A stretch of DNA of 64,000 bases from Emticicia soli (GTDB taxonomy: Bacteria; Bacteroidota; Bacteroidia; Cytophagales; Spirosomataceae): positions 434,001 through 498,000 of the forward strand of contig NZ_JBBEWC010000001.1 in NCBI RefSeq assembly GCF_037860775.1, given 5' to 3'. The notes beneath the pieces are model-generated. The model was given only the letters and a program-made list of their open reading frames with translations. It was not told the DNA's origin and made no database searches. Within the stretch, counting starts at the first letter, position 1, and every line of letters begins with the position of its first letter. Below are positions 9,454 through 18,928 of the stretch, piece after piece. The translations under genes were made by a program, and so were the position numbers.

Positions 9454-12306
9454 TTACAAGTTAGCGTTACTTTTAAAATCTATTCCCATTACCTGCATTA
9501 ATATTTGTGTTGATAAGGCTTTATCGTTTTTAAACACAAAGTACACATCGTGCACACCGCTTGCTGAATTTTTTACCGATGCCTTTGTTGCTCCTCTTCT
9601 AAGCATGGCATTTATATCAGGCATTCCCGAGGCTGGCGCAGGAGCAGCCGCTGGTGCAGTAGCCGGTTTTTGTTGAGTACCCGCAGCAGGAGCCGGAGCA
9701 GCCGCAGGCGGACGGAACGGAACAGGCTCTTTTACTTCTATCATATCTGTTTTACCTACCAATGGCCCTGTCGGAGAGTCAAGGTGAATCTCTATTACAC
9801 CACCAGCCGCACCTACACGTGTGGTTGCTTGCACTATAAGGTCTATGTGGCTAATATTAGTCAGGTCTATTTTATCGTAAGCAATGTACCCGTCAGAACC
9901 TACCATAAAGAATGATTTTGAAGGTGTCATTACTTTCTGTGTTCCTTTGGCTTTGTTGGCAAGCTCAGGGTCAAGAAATGGGTGTCTTAGTACAATTGTT
10001 TCTTCCGAAGCTAAAGCGGGCATCAGTTTAGTTCCTCTATCTTTATAAGAAGCTCTTAACACAAAAGACCCATTTGCTTTTTGACCTTCTGGAACTGTGA
10101 TTGTATAACTACCTTTTATAGGATACTTTTTAACATCTTTTTTCTCGCCAATGCTTAAAATATATTCAACCATTGATGTAGCATCGGTTTGTGAAAGTTG
10201 CGGGTGCGCACTCATGGCGTGTTCGCCCCATACACCCATACCACCATTGATTACTTTTTTGGCCAATTGCTCTACAATACCGGCGTTGCCTTTATACTTA
10301 TTGGCAATATCGTTGTAGCTTGGGCCAACCGATTTCTTGTCAATTACGTGGCAGGCTTTACAGTCGCTGGCTTCTATTAAACGTTGGCCTGTTGAAGCAA
10401 AAGCGGCAGCATCGGCACCTCTGTGGTTTTGTGACACTTCAATTTTATCATAACCAATCGGCATGTAATCTATGTTAACGGCTACTTGCTCTGGTTTGAT
10501 TTTTCCATTGCTCAGGCTACCGTCTTCTTTGTCTTCTACTTTTACATCATACTCTATTGGCTCATTCGGGAAATAGAATGTTTTGTTTCCTTTCAGAATA
10601 TCAAATGCTACTACCGGAGGCTCATTACCTACTTTTATATCTAAAGACTTGCTGTTTTTGGCACCTTTGGCATCAGTTACAGTTAGTGTGGCCTTATAAA
10701 CACCCGGTTTATCGAAACTTACTGTTGGGTTAGCCGTTTTAAAAGTTCTTGTCCCGGCAGTTTTGTTGCTCACTTTCCAGTCATAAGTTAAAGCATCTCC
10801 ATCAGCATCTGTTGTTCCGGCTGATGAGAAATTTACTTTCAACGGAATCGCTCCACCTGTTTTATCGGCAGCAATCTGTACTTCCGGTTTACGATTACCT
10901 GCATTGTATTCAACTTTTACTAAACGGGCATTATCGTTACCTCTAAACCACGCTGTTCCGTATTCTAACACATACAAGTCGCCATCTGGCGCAAAGTCAA
11001 TATCAATGGCACTACCAAAGTCGGTATTTGGCATAAAACGCTCCATTGATTTATAATTGCCGTTTTCGTCCATTGTTACGCTCATTATCCAACCACGCAT
11101 AAACTCTACAATCAACCATTTACCTTCATAATAATCAGGGAATGCACGTTTAGCCAGCGGAAAATCAGAACGGTGATATACAGGCCCGCCCGTTGCGCTA
11201 CGCCCTGAGCTTCCTACTAACGGAAACTCTTCTGAAATAGCATAAGGATACCAGATAAAGGCTTTTTGTGCCGGAGGTAATTCTTTTAAACCTGTGTTGT
11301 TAGGAGAATCGTTGATAGGTTTTGCAGGGTCAAATTTCGAATCTGCCTTGATTTTGTTTGTTGTAAAATCCCAATCGGCGTATGCTTTATTATCGCCGAT
11401 AAAATAAGGCCAGCCAAAGAACCCCGGGCCTTTTGCCTGATTAAATTCATCATAACCACGAGGCCCACGTTCTGAATCTTTTGAGGCATCGGGGCCTACT
11501 TCTCCCCAATACAAATAGCCTGTTTTACTATCAATACTTGGTCTCCACGGATTACGGTGACCCATTGTATAAATCTCAGGGCGAGTATTTGGTGTTCCTT
11601 CAGGGAAAAGGTTTCCTTTCGGGATAGAATAAGTGCCATTTGCTTCGGGTTTTATTCTCAGTATTTTTCCACGTAAATCGTTCGTATTGGCAGCACCACG
11701 TTGGTCGTCCCAAGTACTTTGATTGGCACGCTCATCAATAGGTGCATAGCCATCAGAGTTGCTGTTACTTGTGTTATTACCTACTGTAAGGTACAAGTTT
11801 CCTGATTTATCGAAAACCATTCCACCACCTGTATGGCAACACTCTTCTCTTTGCGTAGCTACTTCAAGAAGGATTTTCTTTGAAGACTCTACTAGTTCTT
11901 CGCCTTTTAGTTCCCAACGAGCCAATATGTGCTTAGGTTGGTCGGTATCGGCATAGTACATGTAAATCCAGTGATTTTTCTCAAAATCAGGGTCTTGTAC
12001 CAAGCCCATTAAACCTTCTTCGGCTTCACGCTTTACTCCTTCTCGGTTGGTATATTTGGTATTAACCGGAATCGTCGCTAAAGTTTTTACTTCTTTAGTT
12101 GTCGGATTATATTGTTTCAATGCTCCCTTACGCTCTACAAAAAGCACACGGCCATCTTTCAACAAGGCCATTTCCATTGGCTCGTCTAGTTTTTCGGTCA
12201 GTACTACTTTGGTGAAACGGTTTTCTTCAGGAGCTTGTGCAAGGCTTTGCAGGGCAACAAAAAGCCCCCCTACAAAGAGCTTAGTAAACTTCTTGTACTT
12301 CATCAT
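9454..12306 (-). CDS. Secreted PQQ-type sugar dehydrogenase with PKD, cytochrome c and CBM-like domains
   Basis: A 950-residue exported multidomain protein. Signal peptide to about residue 24. A six-bladed glucose/sorbosone dehydrogenase propeller covers about 30-470 (landmarks CCHTGGG, MGHRNPWRP, GWPYFIGDN). A PKD domain follows at about 478-570 (the TDADGDALTYDWKV stretch). A class I cytochrome c domain has its heme site C649-K-A-C-H653 and a later Met as likely axial ligand. The C-terminus resembles a CBM6-type module but is interrupted by a Pro/Ala linker at about 863-893. Oxidation of a sugar with electrons passed to the heme is expected from the family. It is flanked by regulator and esterase genes on the same strand. 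Confidence 0.9.
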   Translation of the reverse strand: MMKYKKFTKLFVGGLFVALQSLAQAPEENRFTKVVLTEKLDEPMEMALLKDGRVLFVERKGALKQYNPTTKEVKTLATIPVNTKYTNREGVKREAEEGLMGLVQDPDFEKNHWIYMYYADTDQPKHILARWELKGEELVESSKKILLEVATQREECCHTGGGMVFDKSGNLYLTVGNNTSNSNSDGYAPIDERANQSTWDDQRGAANTNDLRGKILRIKPEANGTYSIPKGNLFPEGTPNTRPEIYTMGHRNPWRPSIDSKTGYLYWGEVGPDASKDSERGPRGYDEFNQAKGPGFFGWPYFIGDNKAYADWDFTTNKIKADSKFDPAKPINDSPNNTGLKELPPAQKAFIWYPYAISEEFPLVGSSGRSATGGPVYHRSDFPLAKRAFPDYYEGKWLIVEFMRGWIMSVTMDENGNYKSMERFMPNTDFGSAIDIDFAPDGDLYVLEYGTAWFRGNDNARLVKVEYNAGNRKPEVQIAADKTGGAIPLKVNFSSAGTTDADGDALTYDWKVSNKTAGTRTFKTANPTVSFDKPGVYKATLTVTDAKGAKNSKSLDIKVGNEPPVVAFDILKGNKTFYFPNEPIEYDVKVEDKEDGSLSNGKIKPEQVAVNIDYMPIGYDKIEVSQNHRGADAAAFASTGQRLIEASDCKACHVIDKKSVGPSYNDIANKYKGNAGIVEQLAKKVINGGMGVWGEHAMSAHPQLSQTDATSMVEYILSIGEKKDVKKYPIKGSYTITVPEGQKANGSFVLRASYKDRGTKLMPALASEETIVLRHPFLDPELANKAKGTQKVMTPSKSFFMVGSDGYIAYDKIDLTNISHIDLIVQATTRVGAAGGVIEIHLDSPTGPLVGKTDMIEVKEPVPFRPPAAAPAPAAGTQQKPATAPAAAPAPASGMPDINAMLRRGATKASVKNSASGVHDVYFVFKNDKALSTQILMQVMGIDFKSNANL

Positions 12307-12331
12307 AGTAAAATAAATTGTTAAACGGGTT

Positions 12332-13078
12332 TTATTTAGAGTAATTCAATAATTTCAATAACTCATCAATACTCGATTCACTTACCGGAATATCGTGTGT
12401 GCCTATCTTGATGCGCTGCCCTCTGATTGATTCTATTTTGTCAAGATTGACTATAAAAGATTTATGTATACGCATAAACTGTTTAGAAGGCAGTTTTTCT
12501 TCAATTGCCTTCATGGTCGATTTGGTAAGAATAGGCTTGGCCTGGGTTGTAAGAAAAATTTTGATGTAATCTTTCAGCCCCTCTATATGCGTAATATCTT
12601 TAATAGTAATTTTTACTAAAGAGTATTCAACATTGATAAAGAAAAACTCTGGAAACTCTTCAGTCTTAGTTGCCTCTGCAAATGCAACAGGAGTAGCAGA
12701 CGATGCAACTGCATTGTTTTTATTATGCAGTTCTAAGGCTTTATAGGCTGCTTTTGTAAATCTTTCAAGACTTACAGGTTTCATAAGGTAGTCTACCACA
12801 TCTAAATCGTAGCTTTCTACAGCATAGTTAGAATAAGCAGTTACAAAAACTACCAATGGTTTTTCTCTTAAACTCTGCAAAAATTTGGTACCTAACATAC
12901 CCGGCATCTGAATATCCAGAAACATCAAGTCTATTTTTTCTTCCTGCAAAGCCTGCATAGCTTCAAAAGGATTTTTGCAGGTACGAACCAACTCTAAAAA
13001 TGGTATTTGTTTGATGTTTTCTTCCAAGAGTTTTCTTCCCATACTCTCGTCGTCAACGGCAATACATCTGAGTGTCAT
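12332..13078 (-). CDS. LytTR-family response regulator
   Basis: A 248-residue regulator: a receiver domain with D9-D10, phosphoacceptor D55 (FLDIQMPG), T80 and K100, a short linker, then a C-terminal LytTR DNA-binding domain (FMRIHKSFIVNLDKIESI stretch). I start it at ATG 13078 rather than the longer frame at 13123. This ATG overlaps the kinase stop as ATGA, the usual translational coupling, and the protein then begins MTLRCIAVDDES as in the family. The dehydrogenase gene starts 25 bases downstream, so the regulator is probably in one operon with it. Candidate binding repeats lie before the divergent TonB receptor. Confidence 0.93.
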   Translation of the reverse strand: MTLRCIAVDDESMGRKLLEENIKQIPFLELVRTCKNPFEAMQALQEEKIDLMFLDIQMPGMLGTKFLQSLREKPLVVFVTAYSNYAVESYDLDVVDYLMKPVSLERFTKAAYKALELHNKNNAVASSATPVAFAEATKTEEFPEFFFINVEYSLVKITIKDITHIEGLKDYIKIFLTTQAKPILTKSTMKAIEEKLPSKQFMRIHKSFIVNLDKIESIRGQRIKIGTHDIPVSESSIDELLKLLNYSK

Positions 13079-14130
13079 GAGCCAATTGTTTTTAATTGTA
13101 AAAATAGAGAAACAATAAACCAATTATCCTCTTTCTTAATCTCTAATTTGTGCTTATCGGCATATAAAAGCTCCAAACGTCGTTTTACATTCTTTAAGCC
13201 AATCCCTGAGCTGCTGTCTTTGTCTTCGGGCAATTCGGGTGCTATTTTGTTTCTTACTTCGTAATATAACTCTTTGCTATTACACCTTACGAGCACATCA
13301 ATTATTGGTGTATCTATCATACCTACACCATGTTTAAATGCATTTTCTACAAACGGAATCAATAACATAGGTTCTATAATCTGTGAGCCTATATTACCTT
13401 CTACATTCATGTTTATTTCCACATCCTCTTCAAACCTTACTCGCTGTAGCTCAATGTAATTGTTGAGATAATTGATTTCTTTATCTAAAGATACCTGCAC
13501 GTCGTCGGCTTCGTACAACATATATCTCATTAACTCTGATAGCTGAATTGTAACAGGCTCGGCAGCATTTGATTTGGTACGAATGAGATACACAATGCTA
13601 TTTAAGACATTAAAAATGAAATGCGGACTTATCTGAGAACGCAAAAAAGATAATTCGGCCTGGAGTTTCTCTTGTTTTTCGTCTCGTTTTATTTTTTCCT
13701 GATCAGCCATGTAAATGATCAGACCATAAACAGTACTGGTGGCACTCACAAAAAGGATTGGGAAGATGGTCTTGAAATCGAAAAAATTTACCTCATGGCC
13801 GTTCATATCTACTGCATTATCCCATAGCACCAATTTGAAGAAATACTGTACTATTAAACATACAAAACTTAGCACAAGCACCGAAAACACATAAGAGCCA
13901 ACCCCTTTTTTACGTAAAAAATAAGGCATCAATACTAAGGTATTTACAAAAAACTGAGGAATATGTGTAATCGATAAGGGAACAATGTGTGTTATATACC
14001 ATCTGTCTCTTTCTGTATCGTTCATATATGCGTTTATAATAGGCCACACAAGCCAAACACCCCAAAATAACACATGAAACAGCAAGCGAAAGAGATATTC
14101 TACAGATATTTTTTTATTGAATATAGTCAT
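13075..14130 (-). CDS. LytS/YehU-type sensor histidine kinase
   Basis: A membrane kinase of the His_kinase (LytS) family, 351 residues from ATG 14130. About four hydrophobic segments occupy residues 10-140, followed by a short coiled linker. The phosphorylation box RSQISPHFIFNVLNS carries H170. ATP-binding motifs are PFVENAFKHGVG and SSSGIGLKNVKRRL. A longer frame begins at 14211, but it adds a basic non-membrane extension and would lie almost at the inferred transcript start, so ATG 14130 is preferred. The partner is the LytTR regulator, overlapping by four bases. No extracellular sensor domain is evident; the ligand may be sensed within the membrane. Confidence 0.92.
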   Translation of the reverse strand: MTIFNKKISVEYLFRLLFHVLFWGVWLVWPIINAYMNDTERDRWYITHIVPLSITHIPQFFVNTLVLMPYFLRKKGVGSYVFSVLVLSFVCLIVQYFFKLVLWDNAVDMNGHEVNFFDFKTIFPILFVSATSTVYGLIIYMADQEKIKRDEKQEKLQAELSFLRSQISPHFIFNVLNSIVYLIRTKSNAAEPVTIQLSELMRYMLYEADDVQVSLDKEINYLNNYIELQRVRFEEDVEINMNVEGNIGSQIIEPMLLIPFVENAFKHGVGMIDTPIIDVLVRCNSKELYYEVRNKIAPELPEDKDSSSGIGLKNVKRRLELLYADKHKLEIKKEDNWFIVSLFLQLKTIGS

Positions 14131-14219
14131 CAATTGTTTAATTGTTTTGATATTTTTTTGCACTTTTTTAATGTACCTATATGGTGAAGCGTTGTGGGGG
14201 AGATAGTACAAAGCGTAAA

Positions 14220-14227
14220 CAAATCTA
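14220..14227 (-). promoter_or_regulatory. Possible -7 element for the kinase operon
   Basis: TAGATTTG on the minus strand fits TAnnTTTG. The nearest TTG is only 16 bases upstream instead of 19-21, so support is weak. It would place the transcript start just before the 14211 ATG, favouring the 14130 start. Confidence 0.3.
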
Positions 14228-14323
14228 TACTATTAAAATAATTCAATTATAATTAAGCAGACCAAAGCACTAAGTTCGACGACAAAAATCCGTAAAGCGC
14301 AATCAAAATACCTTTTCAAGCTG

Positions 14324-14392
14324 TTTCATCTGGTTTTTCTGCCTACATAAGCACCTTTTTATCTTTCATCTTCAATCTTGTGTATTTCATCT
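14324..14392 (+). promoter_or_regulatory. Three TTTCATCT direct repeats, candidate LytTR operator
   Basis: TTTCATCT occurs at 14324, 14364 and 14385. The last two are 21 bases apart and are both followed by a TCAAT. LytTR proteins are known to bind paired direct repeats about two helical turns apart. The repeats lie between the kinase operon and the TonB receptor, about 90-160 bases before the receptor start. The role is inferred. Confidence 0.45.
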
Positions 14393-14480
14393 ATTCAATA
14401 AAAATGTACAAAAAACTCACGTTTATTTTGTGTCGTTAAATCAATGACACCGAAAAGAACAAATTATAAAAAATAAAACA

Positions 14481-17027
14481 ATGAAAACGTTTATCACTAT
14501 TCTAAGTTTGCTTGCCTTTGTTGGTACTTCTGCATTCGCACAGTTTCCTGGTGGGAGGCCTGGCGGACAAGGCAGGGGCGATGGAAACGGCAGACCTAAT
14601 AACCAACAACAAACTCCAACATTAAACCTTGAAGGAAATGCGCCAAAAGGTAATTCTAAAATTACAGGTTTTGTGGTTGATGAAGCAGTAACAACTGCAG
14701 TAGAGTTTGCCAGCATTGCGCTTCATAATAAAGAAACCAATAAAGTAGTAGACGGCACAATGGCCGACGAAAAAGGGAAGTTCTCTTTGACAAGAGTAGC
14801 AGCCGGAGAGTATAAACTAGTGATAACATTTATTGGCTATACCGATAAAACTGTTGACAACATAAAAGTTGAAAAAGGTAAAGACATTGATTTAGGTGTT
14901 ATTAAATTATCGACAAGCACAAAACAACTAGACGAAGTTACGGTAACTGCCGAGAAATCAATGATTGAAGAGAAAGTTGACCGTCTGGTTTATAATGCCG
15001 AGAAAGATATAACTTCAAAAGGTGGCGACGCTGCCGATGTATTGCGTAAAGTACCTTTATTGACAGTTGATTTAGATGGTAACGTTTCGTTGCGTGGTAC
15101 TTCAAACATCAGGGTTTTAATTAACAACAAACCTTCTACTATTATAGCCAGCAGCATTGCTGATGCCTTGAAAATGATTCCTTCTGATTTAATAAAATCG
15201 GTAGAAGTAATTACTTCTCCGTCAGCTAAATACGATGCTGAAGGCTCGGGGGGTATTATTAACATCATTACTAAAAAGAGTACTATTCAGGGTTTAACGC
15301 TTAATGTAGATGCTGGTGCTGGTATCCGTGGGTCTAACTTAGGTTTGAATGGCAGTTTCCGTAAAGGTAAGCTAGGCGTATCAATGGGTGGCGGTGGCCG
15401 TGCTTTTTATAACAGAGCAGGTACATCTCTCGACCAAAGCACGCTTGTAAATGGTAATACAGTGTTAACCAAACAAACTGCCGATGCATTTGATAACGGG
15501 TTATTTGGCCGCTACAATTTAGGATTCGACTATGATATTTCTAAAAATCAGGCACTGACAGCAGGTGTTAATTTTGGTACACGTAACTTTATCAGAACTC
15601 AAGACTACACAACCAATCTTTACACAAACAATGTATTAAATTCTATTGCTTATAGAAATGTAGACAGTAAAGATTTATCTAACTCGGTTGATGTTAACCT
15701 TGATTATATTCGCACATTTAAGCCTTCGCAAGAATGGTCGGTATCAACACAGTATAGCAAGAGTAATCTTAAAAATAACTTTCTGGCCGATTTATTAGAT
15801 GATTCGAAATATACAACGAGCCGCCAGAGAAACCTTAACAGTAATGTGAATCAGGAATTTACGGTACAGACCGACTTCCAGACACCAATCAAGACAAATC
15901 AGATGTTTGAAGTAGGTGTAAAAGGAATCTTCCGTCAGGTAAATAGTGATTTCAGTTATCTGGTTGCAGGCCCTACTGGTGATTTTGCTTCTGATGTAAG
16001 AAACCCTGCAGGTTTGTTAGATTACTCACAAAATATTGCTTCTGGTTATTTGTCTTATACGTACTCTACCAAAAACAAATATACTTTTAAAGTAGGTACT
16101 CGTTATGAATATACTACCATTGAAGCCAAGGACCAAGTAAAAAATATTGATATTCCGGCTTATGGAAACCTTGTGCCGAGTGTAAACGTTTCGAAAACTT
16201 TTGGTAATACTACGCTGAAAGCAGCCTATAACAAACGTATTCAACGCCCGGGTTTACAACAATTGAATCCGAACTTCAATTTAGCTAACCCTCAGAATAT
16301 CACGATTGGTAACCCGAGCCTTCGTCCGGAAATAACTGATAACTTTGAGTTAAGCGCAAGTTCAAATATCAAAAAGGTGTATCTGAATGCCTCAGTATTT
16401 GGTCGTATGACAAATAACTCAATCCTTCGTTTAAGTGCTCCTTCTGATACCTTGATTGGTGCAATTGTAACAACATTCGAAAACATAGGTACACAACAAA
16501 TGTTTGGTACTAACGTATTCGGTAATTTCAATATCACGCCAAAATGGTCGGTAAATGGTGGTTTAGATTTGTATTACAACTATTTGGAAGGGCAAATACA
16601 AGGTGCTGACGGTAAATCAATGCTGACAAGTAATACGGGTGTGGTAATTGGTGGTCGTCTGCAATCACAAATACAATTGAAAAATGGCTGGGGAATTCAA
16701 GCGTTTAGCTTTTTCAGAGGCCGACAAGTACAATTACAAGGTACACAAGGTAGCTTCTATATGTATTCGGTTGGTTTCAGAAAAGACTTCAAAAACAAAA
16801 AAGGAAGCCTTGGCTTAGCTACAGAAAACTTCTTGGGTGGAATGGTAATCAGATCGACCTTGCAGTCGCCTCAATTTAACCAAACTAGTATCAACAATGT
16901 ATATAACCAAAACGTGAAACTGACATTCAGCTACAAAATTGGTAACATGAGAATGGTTGAGCAAAAGAAAACTAAATCGGTGAAGAATGATGATGTGAAG
17001 GCTGGAGAAAGCAATATGAACAACTAA
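14481..17027 (+). CDS. TonB-dependent outer-membrane receptor (CarboxypepD_reg plus OMP beta-barrel)
   Basis: An 848-residue outer-membrane protein. Signal peptide to about residue 20 (SAFAQ), then a Gly/Pro/Asn-rich stretch (22-45). A CarboxypepD_reg-like domain lies at about 58-145 and a plug at about 150-265 (DVLRKVPLLTVDLDGN and AEGSGGIINIITKK regions). The rest is a 22-strand barrel of the Bacteroidota OMP_b-brl_3 type. About 20 charged residues extend past the last barrel strand. No SusD partner follows, so a classical polysaccharide-utilization pair is absent. The gene is divergent from the LytS/LytTR operon and probably controlled by it. The substrate is unknown; an oligosaccharide or its oxidation product is a guess from context. 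Confidence 0.9.
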   Translation: MKTFITILSLLAFVGTSAFAQFPGGRPGGQGRGDGNGRPNNQQQTPTLNLEGNAPKGNSKITGFVVDEAVTTAVEFASIALHNKETNKVVDGTMADEKGKFSLTRVAAGEYKLVITFIGYTDKTVDNIKVEKGKDIDLGVIKLSTSTKQLDEVTVTAEKSMIEEKVDRLVYNAEKDITSKGGDAADVLRKVPLLTVDLDGNVSLRGTSNIRVLINNKPSTIIASSIADALKMIPSDLIKSVEVITSPSAKYDAEGSGGIINIITKKSTIQGLTLNVDAGAGIRGSNLGLNGSFRKGKLGVSMGGGGRAFYNRAGTSLDQSTLVNGNTVLTKQTADAFDNGLFGRYNLGFDYDISKNQALTAGVNFGTRNFIRTQDYTTNLYTNNVLNSIAYRNVDSKDLSNSVDVNLDYIRTFKPSQEWSVSTQYSKSNLKNNFLADLLDDSKYTTSRQRNLNSNVNQEFTVQTDFQTPIKTNQMFEVGVKGIFRQVNSDFSYLVAGPTGDFASDVRNPAGLLDYSQNIASGYLSYTYSTKNKYTFKVGTRYEYTTIEAKDQVKNIDIPAYGNLVPSVNVSKTFGNTTLKAAYNKRIQRPGLQQLNPNFNLANPQNITIGNPSLRPEITDNFELSASSNIKKVYLNASVFGRMTNNSILRLSAPSDTLIGAIVTTFENIGTQQMFGTNVFGNFNITPKWSVNGGLDLYYNYLEGQIQGADGKSMLTSNTGVVIGGRLQSQIQLKNGWGIQAFSFFRGRQVQLQGTQGSFYMYSVGFRKDFKNKKGSLGLATENFLGGMVIRSTLQSPQFNQTSINNVYNQNVKLTFSYKIGNMRMVEQKKTKSVKNDDVKAGESNMNN

Positions 17028-17070
17028 GGATTTTCAAAATTAGGTTTTTTATAGTTTTGTTTTAGTAAAG

Positions 17071-17093
17071 GAGCTATCAATGATTGATAGCTC
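17071..17093. terminator. Hairpin between the TonB receptor and the DUF3365-like gene
   Basis: A 10-bp perfect stem with loop TGA (17081-17083), followed by CTTTCTT on the plus strand, between convergent genes. Confidence 0.65.
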
Positions 17094-17099
17094 TCTTTC

Positions 17100-17672
17100 T
17101 TATTTAGCAGGTTTAATACTTTTAATAACCTCTGATTTTTTTATTACTATACTCCAGATAGCAAAGCCCGAATCATCACTAAAACAAAGTTTCCCTATTC
17201 CTTTGTCTGCCCCGATAGGAGCTGTATAAACAAAGAGAGATTCATCTAAAGGCTGGATATTGTTGCTCATTGGCAGTTTTCGCATGGCATTATCAGCATA
17301 GGCTTCTAATACCTCTTTTTCTTTTGGATACAGGCTATTGTTACTACCAATATCAGGCTGGCCTAACAAGCGAATTGTCAAATCATACTTTTTGGTTAAT
17401 GAATCTATTACCCGCATATTTTTGAGCTGGCATATTTCTTCGGTACGAGCCTTAGAAACATCTTTCATTTGTTTCTCAAAGTCTTTAGTTAAGGTGCTGG
17501 CAATCTGGCTACCCAGAATTTCGACCTGCTCCATAATCTGAGCAGGCGAAACCCTTTTTATCTTATGGCTTTCTACTTCTTCTTTTACTTCGGTGGTATC
17601 CAGGCGGTCTACGTTTGTACATCCCATTTGCGCCAGAACAAGGCCAATTATATAAATACTTTTTCTTTTCAT
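17100..17672 (-). CDS. Putative lipoprotein, DUF3365/Tll0287-like without heme motif
   Basis: A 190-residue exported protein. A hydrophobic N-terminus ends in AQMGC, a loose lipobox, so lipid attachment is likely but not certain. The core resembles DUF3365 (Tll0287-like) sensors: an EEICQLKN helix, the TIRLLGQPDIGSNN stretch, KEKEVLEAY, then a beta region with FVYTAPIGADKGIGKLC. The CxxCH heme motif of related proteins is absent; only one Cys remains there. I start at ATG 17672; an ATG at 17687 would overlap manC by eight bases. It lies directly downstream of manC on the same strand. The family assignment is moderate. Confidence 0.6.
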   Translation of the reverse strand: MKRKSIYIIGLVLAQMGCTNVDRLDTTEVKEEVESHKIKRVSPAQIMEQVEILGSQIASTLTKDFEKQMKDVSKARTEEICQLKNMRVIDSLTKKYDLTIRLLGQPDIGSNNSLYPKEKEVLEAYADNAMRKLPMSNNIQPLDESLFVYTAPIGADKGIGKLCFSDDSGFAIWSIVIKKSEVIKSIKPAK

Positions 17673-17679
17673 GTTTCTT

Positions 17680-18747
17680 TTAAACAAACTTAGGAGCTAT
17701 GTTTCCGGCTGTTGATACAAACTCTTTCACTTTTTGCTCGTCTTCTTTGCGGCAAATCATAAGTACATTATCATATTCGGCTACAATGAAGCCGTCTAAG
17801 CCATTAACAACTACCAGCCTGTCTTGTGGCGTTTTAATGATACAGTTTCTTGTATCATACAATAAAGTTTGCCCATCAAGCACATTCTGGTTTTCGTCTT
17901 TTTCTGATATATCATACAACGACTTCCAAGTTCCTAAATCAGACCAACCTATATCCGAAAGCACCACAAATACATTCTCGGCTTTTTCCATTACACCATT
18001 ATCTATCGAAATATTTTTGCATTGTGGATATGCCCTTTTCAAGGCATCGGCTTCACGATTTGTATAAAAGTCGCCTTTTATTTCCTCAAAGGCCTCGGCC
18101 ATTTCCGGTAAGAAGGCCTCAAAGCTTTGTTTGATGGTTTTTACGTTCCAGATAAATATACCTGCGTTCCAAACAAACTCTCCAGTTTCTACAAACTTAA
18201 TAGCCCACTCTAAATTAGGTTTTTCGGTAAATGTACGTACACGCTTAATATCACCTTCCGACTCCGTAAACTGAATATATCCATAGCCTGTATCAGGGCG
18301 GGTTGGTTTAATACCCAAAGTAACAAGCACATCATTTTTGGCTGAAAAATGTAAAGCTATATTCACTCTTGCACGAAACTCGTCTTCTTTCAGAATAATG
18401 TGGTCGGCAGGAGCAACTACAACATTGGCATTCGGATTTTTAGAAGCTATTTTATAACAGGCATAGCCAATACATGGAGCCGTATTTCTACGGCTTGGCT
18501 CTAGTAATATCTGGTCGTCAGACAGATACGGCAATTGCTCTTTGGTGATATTATAATATTCTTCGCTGGTAACGATATATATATTTTCTTTTGGACAGAT
18601 ACCTTCAAAACGTTCAACAGTTTGTTGTATCATGGTTTTCCCAACACCTAAAACATCATGAAATTGTTTTGGATTGGTACTACGGCTAAAAGGCCAGAAT
18701 CTGGTTCCAACGCCCCCCGCCATTATAATAACGTAATTATCTTTCAT
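17680..18747 (-). CDS. manC: Mannose-1-phosphate guanylyltransferase
   Basis: Makes GDP-mannose from mannose-1-phosphate and GTP for surface polysaccharide and glycan synthesis. The 355 residues correspond to the nucleotidyltransferase domain alone, without the isomerase domain of bifunctional ManC/AlgA. The signature MAGGVGTRFWPFSR is at 9-22, with the conserved PKQF just after, EPSRRNTAPCIGYA, the metal-binding VVAPADHII, GYGYIQF, and FTEKP. A hypothetical lipoprotein gene follows within eight bases. No promoter of the usual type was seen in the 180-base gap upstream. Confidence 0.93.
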   Translation of the reverse strand: MKDNYVIIMAGGVGTRFWPFSRSTNPKQFHDVLGVGKTMIQQTVERFEGICPKENIYIVTSEEYYNITKEQLPYLSDDQILLEPSRRNTAPCIGYACYKIASKNPNANVVVAPADHIILKEDEFRARVNIALHFSAKNDVLVTLGIKPTRPDTGYGYIQFTESEGDIKRVRTFTEKPNLEWAIKFVETGEFVWNAGIFIWNVKTIKQSFEAFLPEMAEAFEEIKGDFYTNREADALKRAYPQCKNISIDNGVMEKAENVFVVLSDIGWSDLGTWKSLYDISEKDENQNVLDGQTLLYDTRNCIIKTPQDRLVVVNGLDGFIVAEYDNVLMICRKEDEQKVKEFVSTAGNIAPKFV

Positions 18748-18928
18748 TAATTAATGCTCTAGTGTTAAAATGATAAGCCAGTGGTAATTTATAATTATAA
18801 GCTAAGTAAATTCTAATTTAATAGTCAACCTTTAATGCGATTAACACAAAAGTTGTTTTCAGAGTTTCAGGCAATATTGTTAAACATACAAGCCTTATTT
18901 ATACTAATAGAAGTAAAAAAATAAGTTT

